DNA from: Ruegeria sp. PrR005
GTDB lineage: Bacteria; Pseudomonadota; Alphaproteobacteria; Rhodobacterales; Rhodobacteraceae
Assembly: GCF_010500245.1 (NCBI RefSeq)
Contig: NZ_JAAGOX010000054.1
Location: forward strand, 124,001-188,000
Direction: 5' to 3'
Length of the DNA: 64,000 nucleotides
In this document: one piece after another, positions 15,764-24,070 of the stretch
How positions within the stretch are numbered: the first letter of the stretch is position 1
Layout: the number at the start of each line of letters is the position of its first letter
The notes under the pieces: generated by a model
What the model was told of the DNA's origin: nothing
The model's database searches: none
What the model saw: only the letters and a program-made list of their open reading frames with translations
Position numbers and translations under genes: made by a program

Positions 15764-17770
15764 ATGGTACAGAACAACAAGGTCTTGACCGTCTCCTATG
15801 GGACGTTCTCCTGTACCCTCGAAGGGTTCGAGGATTCCTTCGATACGATGAAGGCCATTGCCGAGTACTTCAGGGACCTGGCCGCCGACGACCGCTATTT
15901 CGGGGCCGAACCGCCGCAACCCGATGCCGAGATGCTGGCGCGAATCGCTCAGCGCGAGATCGCCCGCCAGGTCGAGGCGCGGCGCGACGCGACCGGCATT
16001 GTCCTGCGCGCCGCCGAGCCTGCGGCCGCAGTCGTCGCTCCGGCAGCAGCAACTGCCGCAGCCGCTGAACCCGCCCCCGTGGCCCAGGCCGAAGCGCCCG
16101 CCGCGCCGGTGGTCGAGGAAGCACCGGTCGCAGAGACCAAAGCCGAACCGGCGCCCCAAGCGGAAGCCACCGTGGAAGAGGCCGCCGCCGAGGACATGAC
16201 CGAAGAGGTCGCAGCCGAAAAGCCCGCCGCCGAGCCGGTCGCAGCCATGGCCGCCGCTGCCGTCGAAGATGAAGCGGAAGAAGACGACACGGCTGACATC
16301 CTGGCCAGCGTCGCCGCCCATGTCATCGAAGAGGACGAGCCGCAGGACACCGCCACGGAAGAGGCCGAAATCGCCGAATGGGCCGAGCCCGAGACCTTCG
16401 AGGCCGAGCCGGTCGAGGCAGAGGCTTTCGAGGCCGAGCCGGTGGAACAGACCCCGCCTGCCGCCGATTCGATTGCCGCCAAGCTCCAGCGCATCCGCGC
16501 CGTGGTTTCGCGCAACGAACAGGCCGCCCGCAGCGACGAGGACTTCTCGGAAGACGAGCACGCCGATGCCGTATCGGCCGAGGTCACCGTGTCCGAGGCT
16601 GTCGCGGATATCACCGCCGCGATCGAGGCCGATGCCGACTACGACGCGTTCTATGACGAGGATCAGGACGAGGCCGTCGCCCCTGACGCCGACATGATCG
16701 CCGAAGAGATCGCAGAAGAAGACGCAGCGGAAGAGGCCATCATCGACGAACCGGTCATCACCCCGGCGCCGAGCGCAACCATCCGCGTGACCAAGATCAG
16801 ACGCACCGAAATCGAACAGCCCGTGGCCGCGGAGCAATCCGAAAGCCTGGGGTCGCTGTCTCCCGAAGACGAAGAAGACCTGCTGCGCGAGCTTGCGGCT
16901 GTCGAAGCGGAGTATTTCGCGGGCCAGGACGAGGACGAAGACGAGGATCAGGACGCCGGTGACCGCGATTCGATCTTTGCCGAGGCCGACGAAGCCGACG
17001 AGACCGAGGACGACGCCCGGTTCGAGGAGGACGAAGCCTCCATCTTCGGCGGCGATGACGACGAGGACCTGATCGCCGATATCGACGACGAGGACGAGAA
17101 CGCCGATGAGGACGACATCTCGCGCCTGATGGCCCGCGCCGACGAAAAGCTGGGCGATCCCGATTTGTCGAGCAGCCGCGAAACATACTCGCAGATGCGC
17201 GGCGCGATTGCCGCGGCCCAGGCCGAAAAGTCCGCCGGGGGCACCTTTGGCACCCGCACCGACGACAACGCCTATCGCACCGATCTGGCCGAGGTCGTTC
17301 GCCCGCGCCGCCCGGTGGCCGCAGGCCAGACCCCGCGCAGCCGCGAGGAGGCGCGCCCGGCACCGCTGAAACTGGTGGCCGAACAGCGCATCGACACGCC
17401 GCGCGCGAGCGCAACGCGTGGCCCGGTTCTGCCCCGCCGCGTCGCCAGCCTCGTGTCCGAGGACGCCCCCGCCACGGCGGTCGAAGGCAGCTTTGCGGAA
17501 TTCGTCGCCGAAACCGGAGCCAGCGGATTGCACGAACTGCTCGAAGCGGCAGCCGCCTATATGTCCTTTGTCGAGAATCGCGACCATTTCTCGCGTCCGC
17601 AGCTGATGAACAAGGTGCGCCAGCTCGACGATCAGGAGTTCAACCGCGAGGACGGCTTGCGCTCCTTCGGCCAGCTCCTGCGCGAGGGCAAGCTGAAGAA
17701 GACCTCCAATGGCCTCTTTACCGCCTCGGGGCAGATCGGCTTCCGCCCCGACAAACGCGCCGCCGGATAA
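15764..17770 (+). CDS. Large acidic protein of unknown function with conserved ends
   Basis: 668 residues in three parts. Residues 1-85 look folded (KVLTVSYGTFSCTLEGFEDSFDTMK, then EYFRDLAADDRYFGAEPP and an amphipathic helix). Residues about 90-480 are low-complexity, dominated by Ala, Glu, Asp and Pro (runs such as EDEDEDQDAGDRD), so strongly negative and probably disordered. The last 90 residues look like a winged-helix domain (GLHELLEAAAAYMSFVENRD, RPQLMNKVRQLDDQEFNRED). No catalytic motif or membrane segment is seen. I believe related proteins exist in other Rhodobacterales. The layout would suit a scaffold or nucleic-acid-associated factor, but that is a guess. Confidence 0.85.
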   Translation: MVQNNKVLTVSYGTFSCTLEGFEDSFDTMKAIAEYFRDLAADDRYFGAEPPQPDAEMLARIAQREIARQVEARRDATGIVLRAAEPAAAVVAPAAATAAAAEPAPVAQAEAPAAPVVEEAPVAETKAEPAPQAEATVEEAAAEDMTEEVAAEKPAAEPVAAMAAAAVEDEAEEDDTADILASVAAHVIEEDEPQDTATEEAEIAEWAEPETFEAEPVEAEAFEAEPVEQTPPAADSIAAKLQRIRAVVSRNEQAARSDEDFSEDEHADAVSAEVTVSEAVADITAAIEADADYDAFYDEDQDEAVAPDADMIAEEIAEEDAAEEAIIDEPVITPAPSATIRVTKIRRTEIEQPVAAEQSESLGSLSPEDEEDLLRELAAVEAEYFAGQDEDEDEDQDAGDRDSIFAEADEADETEDDARFEEDEASIFGGDDDEDLIADIDDEDENADEDDISRLMARADEKLGDPDLSSSRETYSQMRGAIAAAQAEKSAGGTFGTRTDDNAYRTDLAEVVRPRRPVAAGQTPRSREEARPAPLKLVAEQRIDTPRASATRGPVLPRRVASLVSEDAPATAVEGSFAEFVAETGASGLHELLEAAAAYMSFVENRDHFSRPQLMNKVRQLDDQEFNREDGLRSFGQLLREGKLKKTSNGLFTASGQIGFRPDKRAAG

Positions 17771-17787
17771 CCACCCCGGCAGAAACG

Positions 17788-17820
17788 CAAAACGGCGCCC
17801 ATTGGGCGCCGTTTTTCTTT
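17788..17820 (+). terminator. Rho-independent terminator behind the acidic-protein gene
   Basis: ACGGCGCCC/GGGCGCCGT with a three-base loop (17792-17812), extended by an A-run and T-run on the two sides, then TTTTCTTT. A textbook terminator 18 bases after the stop codon; being flanked by A and T runs it could also act on the minus strand. Confidence 0.92.
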
Positions 17821-17874
17821 GCGCGATCACCGCGACGCCATCATGTCCTTTGCGGAAACGCCGCAGCAACAGCC

Positions 17875-18270
17875 TTATTCGTCAACATCGTCCACATCCG
17901 CCTGCCCGGCGAGCGCCCGGCGCACATGGCTCCAGCTCAGGCCGACCCCCAGCACGATCGACAGCGCCAGGATGCCCAGCCAGACATTCGCGGTGTTGTT
18001 GTCCAGATGCAGCAGGCCGAAATCGAACAGCACCCACAACAGCGACGCCACCAGCGACAGCACCAGCGCCATGCCGAACGGCCCGATCGAGCGCAACGTG
18101 GCGCGAATATAGATGATATACCCGATCGCAAGCACCAGCCCCATGAACACGGCCACCGAAAGATGGGTCTGATAATGCTCGTAAGTCCAATGTACGAAGT
18201 TGAGTTCCGTCGGGTTGTAGGTCAGCGCCAACAACGCAAAGGCAAACAACCACCTCAGGAAAACGCCCAT
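17875..18270 (-). CDS. Small inner-membrane protein, DUF6524-like
   Basis: 131 residues from the ATG at 18270, with four helices: GVFLRWLFAFALLALTYNPT, VAVFMGLVLAIGYIIYIRAT, FGMALVLSLVASLLWVLF and VWLGILALSIVLGVGLSWS. The TYNPTELNFVHW stretch after helix 1 is a conserved-looking signature that I associate with DUF6524; this naming is from memory. AAGGCGG lies before the chosen start; a frame-open extension to 18315 adds 15 mostly basic residues. It ends in an acidic tail (DVDDVDE). The role is unknown. Confidence 0.75.
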   Translation of the reverse strand: MGVFLRWLFAFALLALTYNPTELNFVHWTYEHYQTHLSVAVFMGLVLAIGYIIYIRATLRSIGPFGMALVLSLVASLLWVLFDFGLLHLDNNTANVWLGILALSIVLGVGLSWSHVRRALAGQADVDDVDE

Positions 18271-18332
18271 ATGTCCATACCGCCTTCTTCTTTTTTGCCG
18301 CAAAGAATCGCTCAAATGCGCGAATCTGTCCA

Positions 18333-18346
18333 GTGATTCAGATCAC
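18333..18346. promoter_or_regulatory. CRP/FNR-type palindrome between the DUF6524-like gene and purA
   Basis: GTGATTCAGATCAC is a perfect 5-bp inverted repeat around four bases, equal to GTGA-N6-TCAC; with flanks it reads AGTGA-N6-TCACA, one base from the CRP consensus. It is 63 bases before the divergent DUF6524-like start and 81 before purA. It resembles the site at 1720-1735 and may answer to the same type of regulator. Confidence 0.45.
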
Positions 18347-18426
18347 ATGCGTCGAAAATGCGGTTTCCCTGCCGCGCGCGCACCGGTATATGGGCGCGGG
18401 TTTGTAACACCAGCAAAGGACCAAAT

Positions 18427-19719
18427 ATGGCCAATGTCGTCGTTGTCGGCGCCCAGTGGGGCGACGAGGGAAAGGGCAAGATCGTGGACTGGCTCAGCGA
18501 GCGCGCCGATGTGATCGCGCGCTTTCAGGGCGGCCATAACGCCGGCCATACGCTGGTGATCGACGGCCAGGTCTACAAGCTGCACGCACTGCCCTCGGGC
18601 GTGGTGCGCGGCGGCAAGCTTTCGGTCATCGGCAACGGCGTGGTTCTGGACCCCTGGCATCTGGTCAAGGAGATCGCCACGATCCGCGACCAGGGCATCG
18701 AGATCACCCCTGAAACCCTGATGATCGCCGAGAACACGCCGCTCATCCTGCCCTTCCACGGCGAGCTTGACCGCGCCCGCGAAAGCCAGAACTCGGTGGC
18801 CAAGATCGGCACCACCGGGCGTGGCATCGGCCCCGCTTACGAGGACAAGGTTGGCCGCCGCGTGATCCGCGTCGCCGACCTGGCCGATGCCGCAACGCTG
18901 GAACTGCGCGTCGACCGTGCACTGGTGCATCACAACGCGCTGCGCTCGGGTCTGGGTCTGGACCCGATCGACCGCGACGCGCTGCTGGCCGCGCTGCGCG
19001 AGATCGCACCGCAGATCCTGCCCTTTGCCGCCCCGGTCTGGAAGGTACTCAACGAAAAACGCAAGGCCGGAAAGCGGATCCTGTTCGAAGGCGCCCAGGG
19101 CGCGCTTCTGGATATCGACTTCGGCACCTATCCCTTTGTCACCTCCTCGAACGTGATCGCCGGTCAGGCCGCAACCGGTGTCGGCATCGGCCCCGGCGCG
19201 ATCAACTACGTGCTGGGCATCGTCAAGGCCTATACCACTCGCGTCGGCGAAGGCCCCTTCCCGACCGAGCTGCATGACGACGATGGCGAGCGGTTGGGCA
19301 CCCGTGGCCATGAATTCGGCACCACCACCGGGCGCAAGCGGCGCTGTGGCTGGTTCGATGCTGCGCTGCTGCGCCAGACCTGCGCCACCAGTGGCATCAA
19401 CGGCATCGCGCTGACCAAGCTCGACGTGCTGGACGGGTTCGAGACGCTGAAAATCTGCGTCGGCTACGATCTGGACGGCACCCGGCTCGATTACCTGCCC
19501 ACCGCCGCCGACCAACAGGCACGCTGCACGCCGATCTACGAGGAAATGCCCGGCTGGTCCGAATCCACCGAAGGCGCGCGCAGCTGGGCCGACCTGCCCG
19601 CCAATGCGATCAAATACGTCCGCCGCGTCGAGGAACTGATCGACTGCCCGGTCGCCATGGTCTCCACCAGCCCGGAGCGGGAGGACACCATCCTGGTGAC
19701 CGACCCGTTCGCCGACTGA
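18427..19719 (+). CDS. purA: Adenylosuccinate synthetase
   Basis: 430 residues beginning [22 protein letters not shown], which holds the P-loop-like GDEGKGK with the catalytic Asp, and [13 protein letters not shown] with the catalytic His. Further family motifs are [27 protein letters not shown](F)[10 protein letters not shown] and KLDVLDGF. It joins IMP and aspartate with GTP in AMP synthesis. AAAGGA precedes the ATG. The stop codon shares one base with the DUF2842 start. Confidence 0.97.
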   Translation: MANVVVVGAQWGDEGKGKIVDWLSERADVIARFQGGHNAGHTLVIDGQVYKLHALPSGVVRGGKLSVIGNGVVLDPWHLVKEIATIRDQGIEITPETLMIAENTPLILPFHGELDRARESQNSVAKIGTTGRGIGPAYEDKVGRRVIRVADLADAATLELRVDRALVHHNALRSGLGLDPIDRDALLAALREIAPQILPFAAPVWKVLNEKRKAGKRILFEGAQGALLDIDFGTYPFVTSSNVIAGQAATGVGIGPGAINYVLGIVKAYTTRVGEGPFPTELHDDDGERLGTRGHEFGTTTGRKRRCGWFDAALLRQTCATSGINGIALTKLDVLDGFETLKICVGYDLDGTRLDYLPTAADQQARCTPIYEEMPGWSESTEGARSWADLPANAIKYVRRVEELIDCPVAMVSTSPEREDTILVTDPFAD

Positions 19720-19952
19720 TGGCGCTCAGCTACAAGGCCCGCCGCCGCTGGGCATTGGTGATTCTGCTCGTGGGGCTGCCGCTCTACGTGGTGGTGGCCG
19801 TGACCCTGACCGACTGGCTGCGCGCCCGGTTCGACGGGTTGCCGATGCTGGTGGAACTTGCGGTGTTCGTGGGTCTCGGCATCCTTTGGGCGCTGCCGTT
19901 CAAGGCCGTGTTTCGCGGGGTCGGTCAGGCCGACCCCGACGACAAGGGCTGA
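19719..19952 (+). CDS. DUF2842 membrane protein
   Basis: 77 residues, two hydrophobic helices (ALVILLVGLPLYVVVAVTLTDWL and LVELAVFVGLGILWALPFKAVF), which is the DUF2842 pattern known in alphaproteobacteria. It overlaps purA by one base (TGATG), so it is translated with it. It ends exactly where the convergent nitrile hydratase operon ends: the two stop codons abut with no spacer. A GGGGTCGG/CCGACCCC hairpin (19917-19937) sits in its last codons. Function unknown. Confidence 0.85.
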   Translation: MALSYKARRRWALVILLVGLPLYVVVAVTLTDWLRARFDGLPMLVELAVFVGLGILWALPFKAVFRGVGQADPDDKG

Positions 19953-20285
19953 TCACTCGGCCAGCCGCACCGGCTGGCCATGCGGCGTCGACAGATAGGC
20001 GCGCTCCCAGGCCGCGCGTATCCGCGCGCGCTCCTCGGGCACGGCCTCTCCCGCCTCGCCCAGCAGGGCCTCCAGCGTTTCCAGCCAGGCGTTGAAGTAA
20101 TCCTCGCCTCCGTCCAGGTCGCGCGACAGCCCGTGCCGTTTGAGCATGGCGGAAAACCGGTCGACCCACTCGGCCCAGGTGAACCGCCCCGCCTCGTTCA
20201 GATGCACCGTCAGGGCAAAGACCTGCGCATGCCAGGGCTCGGCAAAGACCGGCTCGGGGGCCGCGATATCGGGACAGTCGCTCAT
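19953..20285 (-). CDS. Nitrile hydratase accessory/activator protein
   Basis: 110 residues. The sequence PVFAEPWHAQVFALTVHLNEAGRFTWAEWVDRFSAML resembles the N-terminal half of the nitrile hydratase beta subunit, as expected for the small activator (P14K/NhlE-type) that helps insert cobalt into the alpha subunit. ALDVSRS-like or redox motifs are absent. It is third in the operon after alpha and beta, with a four-base ATGA overlap with nthB. Confidence 0.85.
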   Translation of the reverse strand: MSDCPDIAAPEPVFAEPWHAQVFALTVHLNEAGRFTWAEWVDRFSAMLKRHGLSRDLDGGEDYFNAWLETLEALLGEAGEAVPEERARIRAAWERAYLSTPHGQPVRLAE

Positions 20286-20956
20286 GCCGGCTCCAGATAG
20301 CTTTGCCAGAGATCCAGCACCACCTCATCGCCCGGTGCCTCCGGATCGGCCCAAAGCTCCGAGGCCGGAAAGGCCACCGCATACAGCGGCTCGGGCGCCT
20401 CGCCCAGCCGGTGGGCGCTGCTGTCGGGCAACACATGGCTGCCGTGTTTCAGCACGATCCGCCCGCGCGCGCCCGCCGCATAGGCGGGCAGCCGCGTATG
20501 GCCGCCATCGACCAGTCGGTTGGCCGCCGGGCGCAGGGTGCGAACCGCCTGCCCCACCTCAAAGCGCGCCGCCACGTTCGACGGGCGGTCCGCCGGACCG
20601 CCACGCGCCAGCACGCCCGCGACCGCCTCGGCCTTCATCGCGCGCCCGGCCAGCGGGTGAACCCCTGCCGCGCCACCTCCGCGCAGGTCTTCCTCGGTCA
20701 GCACCCCTGTCTCGACCAGCAGATCGGCCAGCGCCGCGATCCATTTCTCGAAATAGCTGAAGCGGCCATAATCCGCCGGTGACAGCCGCTCGCGCGCATG
20801 GCGCGAGACGTCGATGTTCCACTGTCCCAGAGACCCCGTCGCCAGGGTCAGCGCCAAGGCCCGCGCCTGCCAGTCGCCCAAGCGCGGGATACCATCGGCC
20901 TCGGGCGTGATAGCGCCATCGCCGAACCGCCCGCCCATGTCATGCACCCGCGTCAT
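20282..20956 (-). CDS. nthB: Nitrile hydratase beta subunit
   Basis: 224 residues starting [16 protein letters not shown], the conserved N-terminus of the beta subunit. Other family features are [22 protein letters not shown] and the C-terminal SH3-like part with [10 protein letters not shown] and [26 protein letters not shown]. It pairs with the alpha subunit to hydrate nitriles to amides. The start at 20956 is fixed by the four-base overlap with nthA and the conserved N-terminus; the frame itself is open further upstream. Confidence 0.93.
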   Translation of the reverse strand: MTRVHDMGGRFGDGAITPEADGIPRLGDWQARALALTLATGSLGQWNIDVSRHARERLSPADYGRFSYFEKWIAALADLLVETGVLTEEDLRGGGAAGVHPLAGRAMKAEAVAGVLARGGPADRPSNVAARFEVGQAVRTLRPAANRLVDGGHTRLPAYAAGARGRIVLKHGSHVLPDSSAHRLGEAPEPLYAVAFPASELWADPEAPGDEVVLDLWQSYLEPA

Positions 20957-21567
20957 GCCGGCACCCGCGCCAGCCCGGTGCCGATCATGCTGTCGCGCGT
21001 CACCAGAGCGGCCAGCGCCTCCTCGTCCAGACCCTCGCTCCCCTCGGGCCGCATCGGCAGCACCAGATAGCGGATCTCGGCCGTCGAATCCCACACCCGC
21101 ACGGCGGTCCCCTCGGGCAGGACCACCCCGAACTCGGCCAGCACCTTGCGCGGCTCGCGCACCGCGCGCGAGCGATAGGCGTCGGACTTGTACCAGCCCG
21201 GCGGAATGCCCAACAGCGGCCAAGGATAGCAACTGCACAGGGTGCAGACGACCATGTTATGGGTCTCGGGCGTGTTCTCGACCACGACCATGTGTTCACC
21301 CTGCCGTCCGTAGTACCCCAGCTTGGTCAACAAAGGCATCGGGTCGGCCAACAGCGCCGCCTTGAACGCCGGATCGGCCCAGGCGCGGGCGACGACACGC
21401 GCCCCGTTCTGCGGCCCGATGCGATTCTGGTAAGTGTCGATGATCTCGTCCAGAGCGGCCGGATCGATCAGCCCCTTGCGGGTCAGGATCGTCTCCAAAG
21501 CCTTGACGCGCAGCGCCGGGTCCGGGGGGAGAAGGGAATGCGGGTGGTCGTGATGGTCATGTGGCAT
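20953..21567 (-). CDS. nthA: Nitrile hydratase alpha subunit, cobalt type
   Basis: 204 residues. The metal site is [14 protein letters not shown], with ligands C108, C111 and C113; the Thr after the first Cys marks the cobalt class (the iron class has Ser). It opens with a His/Asp-rich [10 protein letters not shown] tail. By family, the second and third cysteines become sulfinic and sulfenic acids. It is the first gene of the nthA-nthB-activator operon. No amidase or cobalt transporter is next to it in the window, so the amide product must be used elsewhere. Confidence 0.95.
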   Translation of the reverse strand: MPHDHHDHPHSLLPPDPALRVKALETILTRKGLIDPAALDEIIDTYQNRIGPQNGARVVARAWADPAFKAALLADPMPLLTKLGYYGRQGEHMVVVENTPETHNMVVCTLCSCYPWPLLGIPPGWYKSDAYRSRAVREPRKVLAEFGVVLPEGTAVRVWDSTAEIRYLVLPMRPEGSEGLDEEALAALVTRDSMIGTGLARVPA

Positions 21568-21717
21568 ACGGCGAAGACTGCCGCGCGCGTCCGAGCCTGT
21601 CCAGCCTCTTTACCGTGATGAAGGGTATTACCAAAGGTGATCCAAACTCGCGGCTTGCCCCTGCGGGCAAACTTGCATAGATACCACGCGATACTCGCCA
21701 CCGGCCGCAGGAACACC

Positions 21718-22077
21718 ATGGAAAACGTCGTCCTTATCATTCACCTTCTCCTGGCTCTGGGCCTGATCGCCGTCGTCCTGATGCAGCGGTCCGAAGGCGG
21801 CGGCCTGGGCATGGGTGGCGGCGGCGTGATGACCGGCCGCGCAGCCGCAACCGCGCTCAGCAAGGTCACCTGGGTTCTGGCGGTGGCCTTCATCGCGACC
21901 TCGATCACCCTGACCGTGATCGCGGCACAAAAAGCGGCGGGCACCTCGGTCATCGACCGTCTTGGCGTTCCGGCGCCAGAGTCATCGGCACCGGTCACGC
22001 CCGGCGTTCCGGCAGGCAGCGACCTGTTGCCGCCCGGCGCGGGCGACAATACACCCCTGGTGCCCAAGGCCGACTGA
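21718..22077 (+). CDS. secG: Protein translocase subunit SecG
   Basis: 119 residues with two membrane helices (NVVLIIHLLLALGLIAVVLMQ and WVLAVAFIATSITLTVIAAQK) around the conserved cytoplasmic loop RSEGGGLGMGGGG. The C-terminal 40 residues are Pro/Ala/Ser-rich, an extension often seen in alphaproteobacteria. It is a small auxiliary subunit of the SecYEG channel. The ATG at 21718 opens the conserved ENVVLIIH; 27 upstream codons are open but unlike SecG. Confidence 0.93.
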   Translation: MENVVLIIHLLLALGLIAVVLMQRSEGGGLGMGGGGVMTGRAAATALSKVTWVLAVAFIATSITLTVIAAQKAAGTSVIDRLGVPAPESSAPVTPGVPAGSDLLPPGAGDNTPLVPKAD

Positions 22078-22103
22078 TCCACAACAGTTTGCATCCCTGG
22101 TAA

Positions 22104-22132
22104 GAACCGCAACAGCATCTTGCGGTTCTCTT
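22104..22132 (+). terminator. Hairpin behind secG
   Basis: GAACCGCA/TGCGGTTC with a nine-base loop (22104-22128), followed by TCTTG. A weak T-tract makes it a plausible but leaky terminator between secG and pyrG. Confidence 0.55.
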
Positions 22133-22164
22133 GCGCAATTGGCGCGAATCCTTTATACGTGAAG

Positions 22165-22228
22165 TCCCGTGATGCTGCGGTTTTTCCAAAACCGCCGGGC
22201 AGCTGAATTCTGACTTCTCACGGGGGCA
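22165..22228 (+). promoter_or_regulatory. Structured leader of pyrG
   Basis: Upstream of pyrG, CCCGTGA (from about 22167) can pair with TCACGGG (to about 22225), enclosing a second stem GCGGTTTT/AAAACCGC (22177-22195) that can be extended by GCTGC/GCAGC. A TTGCGC ... TATACG pair 17 bases apart ends just before it (about 22131-22159) and could be the promoter. The outer stem reaches to 15 bases from the start codon and could affect ribosome access. A regulatory role is inferred only. Confidence 0.4.
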
Positions 22229-22239
22229 GCCGAACACTC

Positions 22240-23883
22240 ATGGCGCGTTTCATCTTCATCACCGGCGGTGTCGTTTCTTCGCTTGGCAAGGGTCTGGCCT
22301 CGGCCGCATTGGGGGCACTGCTGCAAGCGCGCGGATTTTCCGTCCGCCTGCGCAAGCTCGACCCCTATCTGAACGTCGATCCGGGCACCATGTCGCCCTT
22401 TGAACATGGCGAGGTCTTCGTCACCGACGACGGCGCCGAGACCGACCTGGACCTCGGCCATTACGAACGCTTCACCGGGGTGGCCGCGCGCAAGACGGAC
22501 TCGGTCAGCTCGGGGCGGATCTATTCCAACGTGCTGGAGAAGGAACGCCGCGGCGACTACCTGGGCAAGACCATCCAGGTCATTCCCCACGTCACCAACG
22601 AGATCAAGGACTTCATCTCGATCGGCGAGGACGAGGTCGATTTCATGCTCTGCGAGATCGGCGGCACCGTCGGCGATATCGAGGGCTTGCCCTTCTTCGA
22701 GGCGATCCGCCAGTTTTCCCAGGACAAGCCGCGCGGCCAGTGCATCTTCATGCACCTGACGCTGCTGCCCTATATCAAGGCCAGCGGCGAGCTCAAAACC
22801 AAGCCCACCCAGCACTCGGTCAAGGAACTGCGCTCCATCGGCATCGCACCCGATATCCTGGTCTGCCGCTCCGAAGGGCCGATCCCGCAGAAAGAACGCG
22901 AGAAACTGGCGCTCTTCTGCAACGTCCGCCCCGAGGCGGTGATCGCCGCGCAGGATCTGTCGACCATCTACGACGCGCCGCTGGCCTATCATGCCGAGGG
23001 GCTCGATCAGGCGGTGCTGGACGCGTTCCAGATCAGCCCGGCGCCCAAACCCGACCTGACAAAATGGGAAGACGTCAGCGACCGCATCCACAACCCCGAG
23101 GGCGAGGTCAAGGTCGCCATCGTCGGCAAGTACACCCAGCTGGAAGACGCCTATAAATCCATCGCCGAGGCGCTGACCCACGGCGGCATGGCCAACCGGG
23201 TCAAGGTCAGGATCGAATGGGTCGATGCCGAGATCTTCGACCGCGAGGATCCCGCGCCCTATCTCGAAGGCTTCCATGCCATCCTGGTGCCCGGCGGCTT
23301 TGGCGAACGCGGCACCGAGGGCAAGATCAAGGCAGCACAATATGCCCGCGAACACCAGGTGCCCTATCTGGGCATCTGCCTCGGCATGCAGATGGCGGTG
23401 ATCGAGGCGGCGCGCAACGTAGCCGGCATGGCCAGCGCCGGATCCGAGGAGTTCGACCACGAGGCCGGCGCCAAACGGTTCGAGCCGGTGGTCTATCACC
23501 TCAAGGAATGGGTGCAGGGCAACTACAAGGTCAGCCGCAAGGTCGACGACGACAAGGGCGGCACCATGCGGCTCGGCGCCTATGACGCGGTGCTGGCCGA
23601 AGGTTCGAAAGTGGCCGAGGTCTATGGCGCCTGCAACATCGAGGAACGCCACCGCCACCGCTACGAGGTGGATATCAAGTACCGCGACAAGCTGGAAAAG
23701 GCGGGGCTGCGGTTCTCTGGCATGTCGCCCGACGGTCGCTTGCCCGAAATCGTGGAATGGACCGATCATCCGTGGTTCATCGGGGTTCAGTACCACCCCG
23801 AGCTGAAATCGAAACCCTTCGCGCCGCATCCCTTGTTCGCCGATTTCGTGCGCGCGGCCAAGGAAAGCTCGCGCCTGGTCTGA
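22240..23883 (+). CDS. pyrG: CTP synthase
   Basis: 547 residues. The N-terminal amidoligase domain starts [21 protein letters not shown] (P-loop) and includes [13 protein letters not shown] and HVTNEIKD. The C-terminal glutaminase domain has the nucleophile C380 in [10 protein letters not shown] and the His/Glu pair H519/E521 in QYHPEL. It aminates UTP to CTP with glutamine. Length and motifs are standard. The gene is followed by an array of palindromic repeats before the convergent dipeptidase. Confidence 0.97.
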   Translation: MARFIFITGGVVSSLGKGLASAALGALLQARGFSVRLRKLDPYLNVDPGTMSPFEHGEVFVTDDGAETDLDLGHYERFTGVAARKTDSVSSGRIYSNVLEKERRGDYLGKTIQVIPHVTNEIKDFISIGEDEVDFMLCEIGGTVGDIEGLPFFEAIRQFSQDKPRGQCIFMHLTLLPYIKASGELKTKPTQHSVKELRSIGIAPDILVCRSEGPIPQKEREKLALFCNVRPEAVIAAQDLSTIYDAPLAYHAEGLDQAVLDAFQISPAPKPDLTKWEDVSDRIHNPEGEVKVAIVGKYTQLEDAYKSIAEALTHGGMANRVKVRIEWVDAEIFDREDPAPYLEGFHAILVPGGFGERGTEGKIKAAQYAREHQVPYLGICLGMQMAVIEAARNVAGMASAGSEEFDHEAGAKRFEPVVYHLKEWVQGNYKVSRKVDDDKGGTMRLGAYDAVLAEGSKVAEVYGACNIEERHRHRYEVDIKYRDKLEKAGLRFSGMSPDGRLPEIVEWTDHPWFIGVQYHPELKSKPFAPHPLFADFVRAAKESSRLV

Positions 23884-23886
23884 GCG

Positions 23887-24063
23887 GGGGGGTGGGGGCT
23901 CTGCCCCCGTCGCCTTCGGCGCCTCCCCCGGGATATTTTCAGCAAGAGGAAAGCACAGGACGCAATCCTGCTTCTTTCTGGTTCGAAATACTCCGGAGCG
24001 CGAGGCAGCGCCTCGCATCCCGCGCCGCAGGCGCCAAAACAGGTGAGCGCGCCGCAGGCGCAC
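23887..24063. repeat. Cluster of G/C-rich palindromic repeat units
   Basis: Between convergent pyrG and the dipeptidase. The first unit (23887-23955) has GGGGGC-TCT-GCCCCC, then CGCC-TTC-GGCG, CTCCCCCGGGATATTTTC and an AGAGGAAAGC tail; I recall this pattern as a common intergenic element in roseobacters. It is followed by GCGAGGC-AGC-GCCTCGC (24000-24016) and by two copies of GCGCC-GCA-GGCGC (about 24022-24034 and 24049-24061). No gene is seen here. It may end transcription from both sides. Confidence 0.8.
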
Positions 24064-24070
24064 CTTGTAA

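Noticed and set aside
15605-17869. 754-codon minus-strand open frame opposite the acidic protein
   Set aside because: Gly/Leu/Phe-rich reverse reading of an Asp/Glu/Ala-rich gene. The plus-strand gene has the ribosome site, conserved ends and a terminator.
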